Both the position numbers and the translations under genes were made by a program. 52,407 nt of DNA, taken from Gammaproteobacteria bacterium (GTDB lineage: Bacteria; Pseudomonadota; Gammaproteobacteria; Steroidobacterales; Steroidobacteraceae). Of this stretch, positions 21,785-29,572 are shown one piece after another. A model generated the notes under the pieces. It was given only the letters and a program-made list of their open reading frames with translations, was not told the DNA's origin and made no database searches. Within the stretch, counting starts at the first letter, position 1. The number at the start of each line of letters is the position of its first letter. The stretch spans positions 1 to 52,407 of the forward strand of contig JADLDF010000270.1 of assembly GCA_020846815.1 (NCBI GenBank), given 5' to 3'.

Positions 21785-23353
21785 GTGACGCTGCTCGACG
21801 AGCTGCTCGGCCGCCTCGGCGCATTGCCGCAGGCGGAGCGGGCGGCCGTCGAGAAGCTCGCGCGCGAGGGCACCGGCGCGCTGCCGTGGGTGCCGAACCC
21901 GGGCCCGCAGAGCGACGGCTACTTCACCCCGGCGGACGAGACGTTCTTCGGCGGCCAGGCCGGCGGCGGCAAGACCGATTTGGAGATCGGGCTCGCAATC
22001 ACCGCGCACAAGCGCTCGCTGATCCTGCGCCGCATCAACAAAGATGCGGCCAAGCTCGTGAACCGGGTCGAGGCGATCCTCGGGCATCGCAACGGCTACA
22101 ACGGCCAGCAGCAGAGCTGGCGGCTGCCGGACGGGCGGCGCATCGACTTCGGCGGCTGCGAACTCGAGATCGACAAGCATCGCTACAAGGGCGAGCCGCA
22201 CGATCTCATCTGCTTCGACGAAGGCTCGGACTTCCTCTACTCGCAGTACCGCTTCATCATCACCTGGCTGCGCTCGGAGGACCCGACGCAGCGTTGCCGC
22301 GTGCTGGTGGCCTCGAACCCGCCGCTCACGGCCGCCGGGCTGTGGGTGATCAAGCATTGGGCCGCATGGCTCGACAAGAATCATCCACGGCCGGCCAGGC
22401 CTGGCGAGCTGCGCTGGTTCGTCACTGAGGGCGACGAGGACGTCGAGGTCGACGGGGCGGGCCCGCACGAGTTGCGCGGGCGGCGGGTCAAGGCGCGGTC
22501 GAGGACATTCATTCCGAGCGCAGTCGAGGACAATCCCGACTACGCGCAGGGCGACTACCGCTCGCTGCTGGAGAGCCTGCCGGAGGAGCTGCGCCGCGCC
22601 TATGGCGAGGGGGATTTCGGAGTCGGCCAGCGGGACGACGATTATCAGGTCATTCCGACTGCATGGATCGAGGCGGCACAGCAGCGCTGGGAGGACAGCC
22701 ACCGGGCGCGGCCGGGCCCGCCGCGCGGCGTCGCGATGACGGCAATGGCGGTCGACGTCGCACCCAGCGGCGGCGATCAGCGGGTGATCTGCTGGCGCTA
22801 CGGCGGCTGGTTCGCGCCGCTCGATGCCAAGCGTGAGGTCGACAAGACCGGCCGGATGACGGCCGCGGCCGTGGTGCTCCACCGCCGCGACGGCTGCCCG
22901 GTGATCGTGGATCTCGGCGGGGGCTACGGCGGCGACGCGGTGATCGCGCTCAAGGACAACCGCATCGACGTGGTCGCCTTCAACGGCGTCGGCCCTTCGG
23001 GCGCGATGGCGCGTGGCGGCAAGCTCAAGTTCTCCAACAAGCGCGCCGAGGCCTGGTGGCGCTTCCGCGAGGAGCTCGACCCCTCGCAGGAGGGCGGCTC
23101 GGCGATCGAGCTGCCGCCCGACGCCGAGCTCAAGGCGGATCTCGCGTCGGCGCGCTGGTCGCTGACGACGCGCGGGATCCTGCTCGAGGACAAGGATGAC
23201 ATCAAAGAGCGGCTCGGCCGCTCGCCGGACAAAGGCGACGCCGCGGTGATGTGCCTGGCCGAAGGCCAACGCGCGGTGCTCCGCGCGATGGGCCGGCACA
23301 CGCCGGCGCCGCAGGTTCAACTCGGCTACGCGAGGCTCAAGAGGAACCGATGA
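21785..23353 (+). CDS. terL: Large terminase subunit
   Basis: A 522-aa packaging motor with a GTG start. It shows Walker A GGQAGGGKT (56-64), Walker B LICFDE (141-146) and coupling motif VLVASNPP (about 173-180). The C-terminal RNase H-like nuclease has aspartates in AVDVAPSGGD, DLGGGYGGDAV and DKGDAAVM. The C-terminus ends QVQLGYARLKRNR, and a near copy ends the next small protein. The length is normal for podovirus terminases. Confidence 0.92.
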   Translation: MTLLDELLGRLGALPQAERAAVEKLAREGTGALPWVPNPGPQSDGYFTPADETFFGGQAGGGKTDLEIGLAITAHKRSLILRRINKDAAKLVNRVEAILGHRNGYNGQQQSWRLPDGRRIDFGGCELEIDKHRYKGEPHDLICFDEGSDFLYSQYRFIITWLRSEDPTQRCRVLVASNPPLTAAGLWVIKHWAAWLDKNHPRPARPGELRWFVTEGDEDVEVDGAGPHELRGRRVKARSRTFIPSAVEDNPDYAQGDYRSLLESLPEELRRAYGEGDFGVGQRDDDYQVIPTAWIEAAQQRWEDSHRARPGPPRGVAMTAMAVDVAPSGGDQRVICWRYGGWFAPLDAKREVDKTGRMTAAAVVLHRRDGCPVIVDLGGGYGGDAVIALKDNRIDVVAFNGVGPSGAMARGGKLKFSNKRAEAWWRFREELDPSQEGGSAIELPPDAELKADLASARWSLTTRGILLEDKDDIKERLGRSPDKGDAAVMCLAEGQRAVLRAMGRHTPAPQVQLGYARLKRNR

Positions 23354-23547
23354 CCGACGACGGCGAACCGCAGGAGCTGCCGTGGTCGGAGATCCGCGCG
23401 CGCCGCTATGCGCTCCTGCCGGCGCACCGACGCCCGCAGGATTACGCGAGCGCGCGCGAGTACCTGGCCGACGCCGTCTACGGCGCGCCCGAGCCGGCGC
23501 GCGAGGTCCAGCTCGGGTACCCGCACCTCAAACGCAGGGGACAATGA
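23350..23547 (+). CDS. Small protein sharing the terminase C-terminal peptide
   Basis: A 65-aa protein whose ATG overlaps the terminase stop. It is helical and ends EVQLGYPHLKRRGQ, which closely matches the last residues of the large terminase (QVQLGYARLKRNR). The shared tail suggests that both dock to the same partner, most likely the portal. Its function is otherwise unknown. Confidence 0.6.
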   Translation: MTDDGEPQELPWSEIRARRYALLPAHRRPQDYASAREYLADAVYGAPEPAREVQLGYPHLKRRGQ

Positions 23548-23783
23548 TGTCGAGTGTGTTCAGCAAACCCGAGCGGCCGGCCGCGCTGGCCGTGCCGCCT
23601 GCGGTGACGCCGGCGGCGCCGATGCCGAGCCCGGACTCGATGCAGGTCGCCGACGCGCAGCGCCGCCAGGTGCTGGAGGCGAGGAACCGGCGCGGCCGCG
23701 CCTCGACCATCCTCGGCGGCAGTCCGAGCGCGTCGCCGGGCGGCGCGGGCTTCGACAGCTACGACCAGCGCCCGCTCGGCTGA
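23544..23783 (+). CDS. Small conserved head-region protein
   Basis: A 79-aa protein starting MMSSVFSKPERPAAL, with a proline-rich N-terminus and the motif RNRRGRASTILGG (about 47-59). I recall this motif from small proteins directly upstream of portal genes in T7-like and BPP-1-like phages. The precise function is unknown. Confidence 0.65.
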   Translation: MMSSVFSKPERPAALAVPPAVTPAAPMPSPDSMQVADAQRRQVLEARNRRGRASTILGGSPSASPGGAGFDSYDQRPLG

Positions 23784-23793
23784 GCGCAGCACC

Positions 23794-25494
23794 GTGGCCA
23801 CCGGCGCATCCAAATCCCGCGTCCGCGACCTGGTGGAGCAGGGCGCGCAGCTGTTCGGCAAGCGCGCGCAGGTGATGAGCCTGTGGCAGGAGATCGCGCT
23901 CAACTTCTATCCGGAGCGGGCCGACTTCACGACCTCGCTGCCGAGCGACGGCGACTATGCCGCGCACCTGATGACCGGGATGCCGCCGCTGTGCCGCCGC
24001 GATCTCGCCAACACGCTCTCGGCCATGCTGCGGCCACGCGACAAGCCCTGGTTCCGCGCCCGCACCCACAGCGACACGGTCAACGAGGACGCCGGCGCCA
24101 AGGCGTTCCTCGACAAGATCAGCGAGCGCATGCGCAAGCTGATGTACGCCAAGCGCTCGCAGTTCGTGCGAGCGACCAAGCAGGGCGACAACGACTTCGC
24201 GTCGTTCGGGCAGGCGGTGATCTCGCTCGATCCGCTGCGCGACATGAGCGGGCTGCTCTACCGCTCGTGGCACCTGCGCGACGTTGCGTGGTGCGAGAAC
24301 GCGGAGCTGCAGATCGAGGCTGTGCACCGCAACTGGTGCCTCGGCGCGCGCGCGCTGCGCGAGCTGTTCAAGGGCAAGGTGGCGGCGAACGTGGCCGCCG
24401 CGGCGGAGAAGGCGCCCTACACCGACGTGAAGTGCCGCCACATCGTGCTGCCGGCGGACCATTACGACTATACGCCGGATCCGGCGGCGCCGAGGACGGC
24501 CCGCCGGCTGCCGTACGTCTCGATCTACGTCGACGTCGAGAACGATTTCATCCTCGAGGAGAAGCCGGTCAAGCGGATCAACTACGTGATCCCGCGCTGG
24601 GCCACGGTGGCCGGGTCGCAGTACGCGCATTCTCCGGCGACGGTGATCGCGCTGCCCGACGCGCGGCTCCTCCAGCAGATCACGCTCACGCTGCTGGAGG
24701 CCGGGCAGAAGGTGGTCGATCCGCCGGCGCTCGCGTCGAAGGAGGCGATCCAGGGGCCGCTGCAGCTGTTCGCCGGCGGCGCCACCTGGGTCGATACAGA
24801 GTACGACGAGCGCACCGGCGAGGCGCTGCGCTATCTGCAGATCGACCCGTCAGGGCTGAACTGGGGCGGCGAGAGGGAGAAGATCGTCAGCGAGCAAATC
24901 CGCGCGGCGTTGTTCCTCGACCAGATCAGCATTCCGTATCCCGAAGGCGAGAAGTGGACGGCGACCGAGTACCGCGGCCGCGTGGAGCAGTACGTCATGC
25001 GCGCGCTGCCGCTCTTCGAGCCGATGGAGGTCGAGTACAACGGCGGACTCTGCGAGGAGACCTTCGAGCTCATCCGCGACATGAACGGCTTCGGCACGCT
25101 GTTCGCCGACATGCCCGACATTCTTTCCGGCCAGGACATCCGCTGGACGTTCGAAAGCCCGCTGCAGGAGGCGACGGAGCGCGCCAAGAGCCAGGCGTTC
25201 CTGCAGTGCTCCGAGCTGCTCAAGGTGGCGGCCGAGATGGCGACGCTCCGCCAGCGCGACTTCGACGTCACCAAGTCGCTGCGCGACGCGATCGCGGGCA
25301 CCGGCGCGCCGGCCGACTGGGTGGTGCCGCAGGAGCAGGCCGACAAGGCGCGCGCCGCCGACGCCAAGGCGGCGCAGATGCAGGAGCAGATGGCGGCGGC
25401 GGCGCAGCTCGCCGACGTGGTGCAGCGCGGCGGCCAGGCCGCCGATGCCGCCGGCCTCGGCGCCGAGTCGCTGCGCGCGCACGGTCTCGTGTGA
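23794..25494 (+). CDS. Portal (head-to-tail connecting) protein
   Basis: A 566-aa protein of the podovirus head-tail connector family (T7 gp8-like). It has the N-terminal LWQEIALNFYPERADF, then CRRDLANTLSAMLRPRDKPWF, SLDPLRDMSGLLYRSWHLRD, a central RINYVIPRWATVAGSQY and an alanine-rich C-terminal crown. It should form the dodecameric DNA entry ring at the capsid vertex. The GTG start at 23794 and the place after terL fit the family order. Confidence 0.9.
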   Translation: MATGASKSRVRDLVEQGAQLFGKRAQVMSLWQEIALNFYPERADFTTSLPSDGDYAAHLMTGMPPLCRRDLANTLSAMLRPRDKPWFRARTHSDTVNEDAGAKAFLDKISERMRKLMYAKRSQFVRATKQGDNDFASFGQAVISLDPLRDMSGLLYRSWHLRDVAWCENAELQIEAVHRNWCLGARALRELFKGKVAANVAAAAEKAPYTDVKCRHIVLPADHYDYTPDPAAPRTARRLPYVSIYVDVENDFILEEKPVKRINYVIPRWATVAGSQYAHSPATVIALPDARLLQQITLTLLEAGQKVVDPPALASKEAIQGPLQLFAGGATWVDTEYDERTGEALRYLQIDPSGLNWGGEREKIVSEQIRAALFLDQISIPYPEGEKWTATEYRGRVEQYVMRALPLFEPMEVEYNGGLCEETFELIRDMNGFGTLFADMPDILSGQDIRWTFESPLQEATERAKSQAFLQCSELLKVAAEMATLRQRDFDVTKSLRDAIAGTGAPADWVVPQEQADKARAADAKAAQMQEQMAAAAQLADVVQRGGQAADAAGLGAESLRAHGLV

Positions 25495-25501
25495 TCGATC
25501 G

Positions 25502-25795
25502 ATGGCGGGGAAGCTCACGCGCTCGCTCGGACCGCCGGTCGAGCTTCCGCCCGCCTGCGACGACGCCACGCACATGGCGCTCAAGGCGCTGCAGGCCGGC
25601 AATGCCAACAGCGGCCAACAGCAGATGGCGCTGCGCTGGATCGTCGCTGCGGCCGCGGGAACGTACGACCAGCCGTTCCGCCCCGGCGCCGGCGGCGACC
25701 GCGACACGGCATTCGCGTGCGGGCGCATGTTCGTGGGCCAGCAGATCGTCAAGCAGCTCAATACCGTTCGCGTGACCAAGGAGAAGCCTAAGTGA
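25502..25795 (+). CDS. Bbp19-like structural protein
   Basis: A 97-aa protein. The segment ALRWIVAAAAGTYDQPFRPG followed by DRDTAFACGRMFVGQQIVK matches a small conserved protein of BPP-1-like podoviruses (Bbp19) that lies between portal and scaffold genes. The precise role in the virion is not known to me. Confidence 0.7.
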   Translation: MAGKLTRSLGPPVELPPACDDATHMALKALQAGNANSGQQQMALRWIVAAAAGTYDQPFRPGAGGDRDTAFACGRMFVGQQIVKQLNTVRVTKEKPK

Positions 25796-26823
25796 CGCCT
25801 CCCTCTCCCGAGCCGATTTTGTCGCCCGCACCGGCACCGACGCCCGCGCCGTCTCCTGCGCCGGCGCCGGCTCCAGCGCCGTCACCCGAGCCCGCGCCGT
25901 CTCCCGCGCCGTCTCCTGCGCCGGCGCCGTCTCCCGCGCCGTCTCCTGCGCCGGCGCCGACGCTGCTCGGCGGCAAGGACCAGCCGCCGGACAAGCCGAT
26001 CGCCACGCCGGCCGACTGGCCGGAGAACTGGCGCGACCGTCTGGCCGAGCAGGTGCGCCCGGGCGACAAGGCCTATCGTACGCGACTCGATCGCTTTGCG
26101 ACGATCGCCGACGTCGCCAAGAACGGGCTCGGCCTCGAGCAGCGCCTCTCGTCGGGTGAGCTCAAGGCCACGACGCCATTTCCCGAGCAGGGCACCGACG
26201 CCGAGAAGACCGCCTGGCGGGCGGCGCAGGGCGTGCCCGAGACGGCCGACGGCTACAAGATCGAGCTCAAGGGCGGCATGGTGGTCGGCGATGCCGACAA
26301 GCCGATCGTCGGCGAGTTCGCCAAGTGGGCGCACGCCAACCATTGGGACCAGGGCCGGCTCAATTCGACGCTGCAGTTCTATTACGAGCTGCAGGACAAG
26401 CAGCGCGTCGCACTCGAGACCGCCGACGCCGCACACCGGCAGAAGGCCGAGGACGCGCTCCGCGTCGAGCTCGGCGCCGACTATCGCCGCACCGTGCAGG
26501 CCGTCGACAACCTGCTGTCGGGGGCGCCGAAGGATCTCGCCGCGGGCCTGCTCGGCGGCCGCCTTGCCGACGGCACGCTGATCGCCGACTCGCCCGGCGT
26601 GATCAAATGGCTCGCGTCGCTCGCGCTCGAGCTCAATCCCGCTGCCACGCTCGTTCCCTCCGCCACCGGTGGCGCGCAGGGCGTCGCGGCGCGGCTCGCC
26701 GAGATCCGCAAGCTCCGCCAGGAGCAGCCCGACAAGTACGATGCCGACAAGAAGCTGCAGGCCGAGGAGCTCGAGCTCATCGACGCCGACCTGCGCATGA
26801 AGCACCGCGGCAAAGCGGCCTGA
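25792..26823 (+). CDS. Capsid scaffolding protein with a Pro-Ala repeat N-terminus
   Basis: A 343-aa protein with a GTG start sharing GTGA with the previous stop. Residues about 5-55 are a PAP/SPAP repeat encoded by tandem DNA repeats. The rest is acidic and helical (DWPENWRDRLAEQV, GVPETADGYKIELKG, a helix rich in charged residues, and a basic end) as in podovirus scaffold or minor capsid-assembly proteins just upstream of the capsid gene. Confidence 0.75.
   Translation: MTPPSPEPILSPAPAPTPAPSPAPAPAPAPSPEPAPSPAPSPAPAPSPAPSPAPAPTLLGGKDQPPDKPIATPADWPENWRDRLAEQVRPGDKAYRTRLDRFATIADVAKNGLGLEQRLSSGELKATTPFPEQGTDAEKTAWRAAQGVPETADGYKIELKGGMVVGDADKPIVGEFAKWAHANHWDQGRLNSTLQFYYELQDKQRVALETADAAHRQKAEDALRVELGADYRRTVQAVDNLLSGAPKDLAAGLLGGRLADGTLIADSPGVIKWLASLALELNPAATLVPSATGGAQGVAARLAEIRKLRQEQPDKYDADKKLQAEELELIDADLRMKHRGKAA
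25840..25963 (+). repeat. Tandem repeats coding for Pro-Ala-rich linker
   Basis: Units such as CCGTCTCCTGCGCCGGCG recur with period 6-18 in the 5' part of the scaffold gene. They encode (S)PAP repeats and could expand or shrink by slippage without changing frame. Confidence 0.75.
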
Positions 26824-27076
26824 TCGAATTCGCCAAGGCATTCGCCGAGAGGCGATGACCGCGCGCGAGCCGGATCACCCGATCAGCTGATCGGCCCCGG
26901 CAGACCGCGCACCACCACACCCGCCACATCGAAGCCCCGTGACGCATCGCAGCGGCCCCGCGTGAAAGCGCGGGCCACCCGCTCACGTGCGCAGCCTGCG
27001 CGAGCTTGGCTGCGTTCTGCGCGCCGATCGGACCACCGGAGAGACGGCATGACCCTGCACTTTACGGAGCACATCC
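26824..27076. other. Structured leader before the major capsid gene
   Basis: About 253 bp with no gene I can support. It holds a perfect 16-bp palindrome CCGATCAGCTGATCGG (26879-26894) and a strong hairpin with one bulge (26954-26976, loop TGAAA). This is the only long gap in the head gene run and it directly precedes the most highly expressed gene, so it may carry a promoter or a stabilising 5' leader. No clear promoter boxes were seen. Confidence 0.45.
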
Positions 27077-27916
27077 ATGACCGTCGAAGCAGCCGTCGTC
27101 CAGTATCGACAGGCTTTCATTGATCAGTTCGAGGGTCGCACCTCGATGCTGCGCGTCGGGACCACCAAGGAAAGCGTTGTCAAGGGCAACCAGGCGACGT
27201 TCCTGGTCGCCGGGTCGGGCAGCGACACCGCCGTCACGCGCGGCGTGAACGGCCTGATCCCCTACGGCAACCCGACCAACACCCAGGTGACCGCGACCCT
27301 GGTCGAGAAGCACGCTCCCTACGAGCTGACCGGCTTCAACGTCTTCTCCTCGCAGGGCGACCAGAAAGCGATCATGCGCCAGGCGTCGATGAACGTCATC
27401 AACCGCGACATCGACCTGACCATTCTCGCCGAGCTCGCCAACGCCACCATCGACACCGGCGCCTACGCCACCGGGTCGCTCGCCATGGTGGAGAAGGCGA
27501 AGGGCTACCTGGGCAACCAGGACGTCCCGATCGAGGAAGAGGAGAACATGTTCGCTGTCATCACGTCGGGCTTCCGCGCCTACCTGATGCAGACGACCGA
27601 GTTCGCGCACGGCGACTATGTCGACGTGAAGCCGTTCGCGGGCCCCACGCGCAAGGCGTGGCGCTGGGATGGCGTGAACTGGATGACCTCGAGCCGCATC
27701 ACCGGCGCCGGCACCAGCACCGAGCTCTGCTACATGTGGCACCGCAACGCGCTCGGCTACTCGGTGAACGTCGGCGAGGAGTCGATCCACATCGGCTACG
27801 ACGAGAAGCAGGACCTGAGCTGGTCGCGCGCGACCATCTATCACGCCGCCAAGATCCTGCAGAACACGGGCATCGTGCAGATGAAGCACGACGGCTCCGC
27901 GTTCGCGCTGACCTGA
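27077..27916 (+). CDS. Major capsid protein
   Basis: A 279-aa protein preceded by ACGGAG. Its place after the scaffold, its size and features such as QYRQAFIDQFEGRTSMLR, the HK97-like central region and the C-terminal YHAAKILQNTGIVQMKHDGS match the BPP-1-like major capsid family. It forms the icosahedral shell. Confidence 0.85.
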   Translation: MTVEAAVVQYRQAFIDQFEGRTSMLRVGTTKESVVKGNQATFLVAGSGSDTAVTRGVNGLIPYGNPTNTQVTATLVEKHAPYELTGFNVFSSQGDQKAIMRQASMNVINRDIDLTILAELANATIDTGAYATGSLAMVEKAKGYLGNQDVPIEEEENMFAVITSGFRAYLMQTTEFAHGDYVDVKPFAGPTRKAWRWDGVNWMTSSRITGAGTSTELCYMWHRNALGYSVNVGEESIHIGYDEKQDLSWSRATIYHAAKILQNTGIVQMKHDGSAFALT

Positions 27917-27987
27917 GCGGTCGCCGGCGCCGGCTTCGCCGCCGGCGCCATCCTCGTTTTTCCCATCACACGGATCAGGAGGGCCAC

Positions 27988-28254
27988 ATGGCCTACACTG
28001 CGGACAACCTCGCGATGGTGGTGTGCCCCGTCGGCGGCATCTACCCGCGGGTCTTCACCTACTACGATGCGGCGCCCGAGAGCGACGCCACCATCGTCGG
28101 CGCCAGCTGGTTCTCGGACGGCGCCTCGAAGGGCATGCGCAAGGGCGACATCGTCGATGTCGTCCAGGTCGGCACGCCCAAATACAAGCGCTACCAGGTG
28201 CTGAGCACGAGCGGCGCCGCCGCCACCGTGCAGGCCCCGACCGCCATCACCTGA
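27988..28254 (+). CDS. Small head protein (possible decoration protein)
   Basis: An 88-aa, beta-rich protein (VVCPVGGIYPRVFTYYD, then VVQVGTPKYKRYQVL) with AGGAGGG before the ATG. It directly follows the capsid gene, a usual place for head decoration or cement proteins. Assignment by position. Confidence 0.6.
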   Translation: MAYTADNLAMVVCPVGGIYPRVFTYYDAAPESDATIVGASWFSDGASKGMRKGDIVDVVQVGTPKYKRYQVLSTSGAAATVQAPTAIT

Positions 28255-28358
28255 TCGCTTGCGCCGGCGCCGCACCCGCGGCGCCGGTGTGAGCGCAGGG
28301 TCCCGGGACGGACGGCCGCCGCGCGCGGCCGCCCGTCGTTTTCAGCGAAGGATGACTC

Positions 28359-28922
28359 ATGTCCAAACCCGTTCGCCACGTCGTCGATCCGGTCAGGGCG
28401 GCCGAGCAGTTCAAGGCCGATCTCGCCGCCATGCAGGTCGGGCCCAAGCCGGGCGCCGACGGCAAGGCCGCCGGCCAGCGCCAGCAGGAGAAGCTGTTCG
28501 GCGTCGCTTCGTACAAATTCAATCGCTGGTCGGCCGAGCTCGAGGAGGCGCAGACGCTCGCCGATGCCCTCGACCCGGCGTTCTGGGCGGGCCAGGCCGA
28601 CAAGATGATGGGCCACGACCGGTCGCGGCCGCGCGGCGTCGGCGACATCATCGAGCTGCGCAAGCCCGACACCGGCCTCTATGCCGAGCTGATCGTGACC
28701 GAGATCGGGAAGGGCTTCGTGCGCGTCACGCTGATCGCGCGCGCCGAGCCGGAGGGCGCCGAGGCGCCAGAGGCCTCGCCGCTCACCACCAAATGGAACG
28801 CCGGCGCAAAGACGCACGACGTGGTGCGGCGCGCCGACGGCCAGGTGCTGCGCGCGGGCTTCCAGACCAAGGCGAGCGCCGTGGCGTGGATCGCCGAGCA
28901 CCTCGCGAAGGTGGCGGCTTAG
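28359..28922 (+). CDS. Structural-region protein of unknown role
   Basis: A 187-aa protein with a helical N-terminal half and a beta-rich middle (GDIIELRKPDTGLYAELIV) that could be a small SH3 or OB-type fold. It ends with TKASAVAWIAEHLAKVAA. It lies between the capsid and tail tube genes, so a head-completion role is plausible. Confidence 0.55.
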   Translation: MSKPVRHVVDPVRAAEQFKADLAAMQVGPKPGADGKAAGQRQQEKLFGVASYKFNRWSAELEEAQTLADALDPAFWAGQADKMMGHDRSRPRGVGDIIELRKPDTGLYAELIVTEIGKGFVRVTLIARAEPEGAEAPEASPLTTKWNAGAKTHDVVRRADGQVLRAGFQTKASAVAWIAEHLAKVAA

Positions 28923-28936
28923 GTCGGGAGGCGCGG

Positions 28937-29572
28937 ATGACCACGCTGCTGCGCATCTACAACGGCGCGCTGCGTCACATCCAGGAAGGCCGGCTCACGT
29001 CGACCACCGAGTCGCGGGCGGCGCGCTATCACCTCGACGATGCCGTCGCCGAGGTGAAGGCCGCCTGCCTCGAGGCGGGCTTCTGGAATTTCGCCATGCG
29101 CGCGGTCGAGATGGACGCCTCGACCGGCATCACGCCGGAGTTCGGCTTCACCTATGCGTTCTCGAAGCCGGACGACTGGGTGCGAACCTACATCGTGTCG
29201 CCCAACGACCAGCTCGAGCGCTGGCTGCCGCGGTTCAACGACGAGGCCGGCGTCTGGTACGCCGACCAGACGCCGATCTGGGCGAAGTACGTCTCCAATG
29301 CCGCCGGCTACGGCCTGAACATCGCGGCCTGGCCGCAGAGCTTCTGCGACTACGTGATGATCGAGCTCGCGCTCGCCGCCGGCCCGGCGGTCCGGGCGCT
29401 GTCGGACGATCTGCTCATGAGCCTCGAGCGCACCCGCAAGCGGCTCAAGTCGATCGCGCTGGCCAAGGACGCGATGAACGAGGCGCCGGTCACGCCGCCC
29501 CACGGCAGCTGGGTCGGCGCCCGCGGCGGCCGCTTCCAGCAGCGCCCACGCTCGCAGACGCTCGGCTACTGA
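28937..29572 (+). CDS. Tail tubular protein A-like (head-tail adaptor)
   Basis: A 211-aa protein with GGGAGG before the ATG. The pattern LLRIYNGALRHIQEGRLTST, then YHLDDAVAEVKAACLEAGFW and FAYxFSKPDDWVRT-like segments match the T7 gp11/BPP-1 adaptor family that joins portal to nozzle. Its stop overlaps the next start as TGATG. Confidence 0.8.
   Translation: MTTLLRIYNGALRHIQEGRLTSTTESRAARYHLDDAVAEVKAACLEAGFWNFAMRAVEMDASTGITPEFGFTYAFSKPDDWVRTYIVSPNDQLERWLPRFNDEAGVWYADQTPIWAKYVSNAAGYGLNIAAWPQSFCDYVMIELALAAGPAVRALSDDLLMSLERTRKRLKSIALAKDAMNEAPVTPPHGSWVGARGGRFQQRPRSQTLGY

Noticed and set aside
25840..25963. CRISPR-like array
   Set aside because: The repeats are short, tandem without unique spacers and in frame with the scaffold gene.
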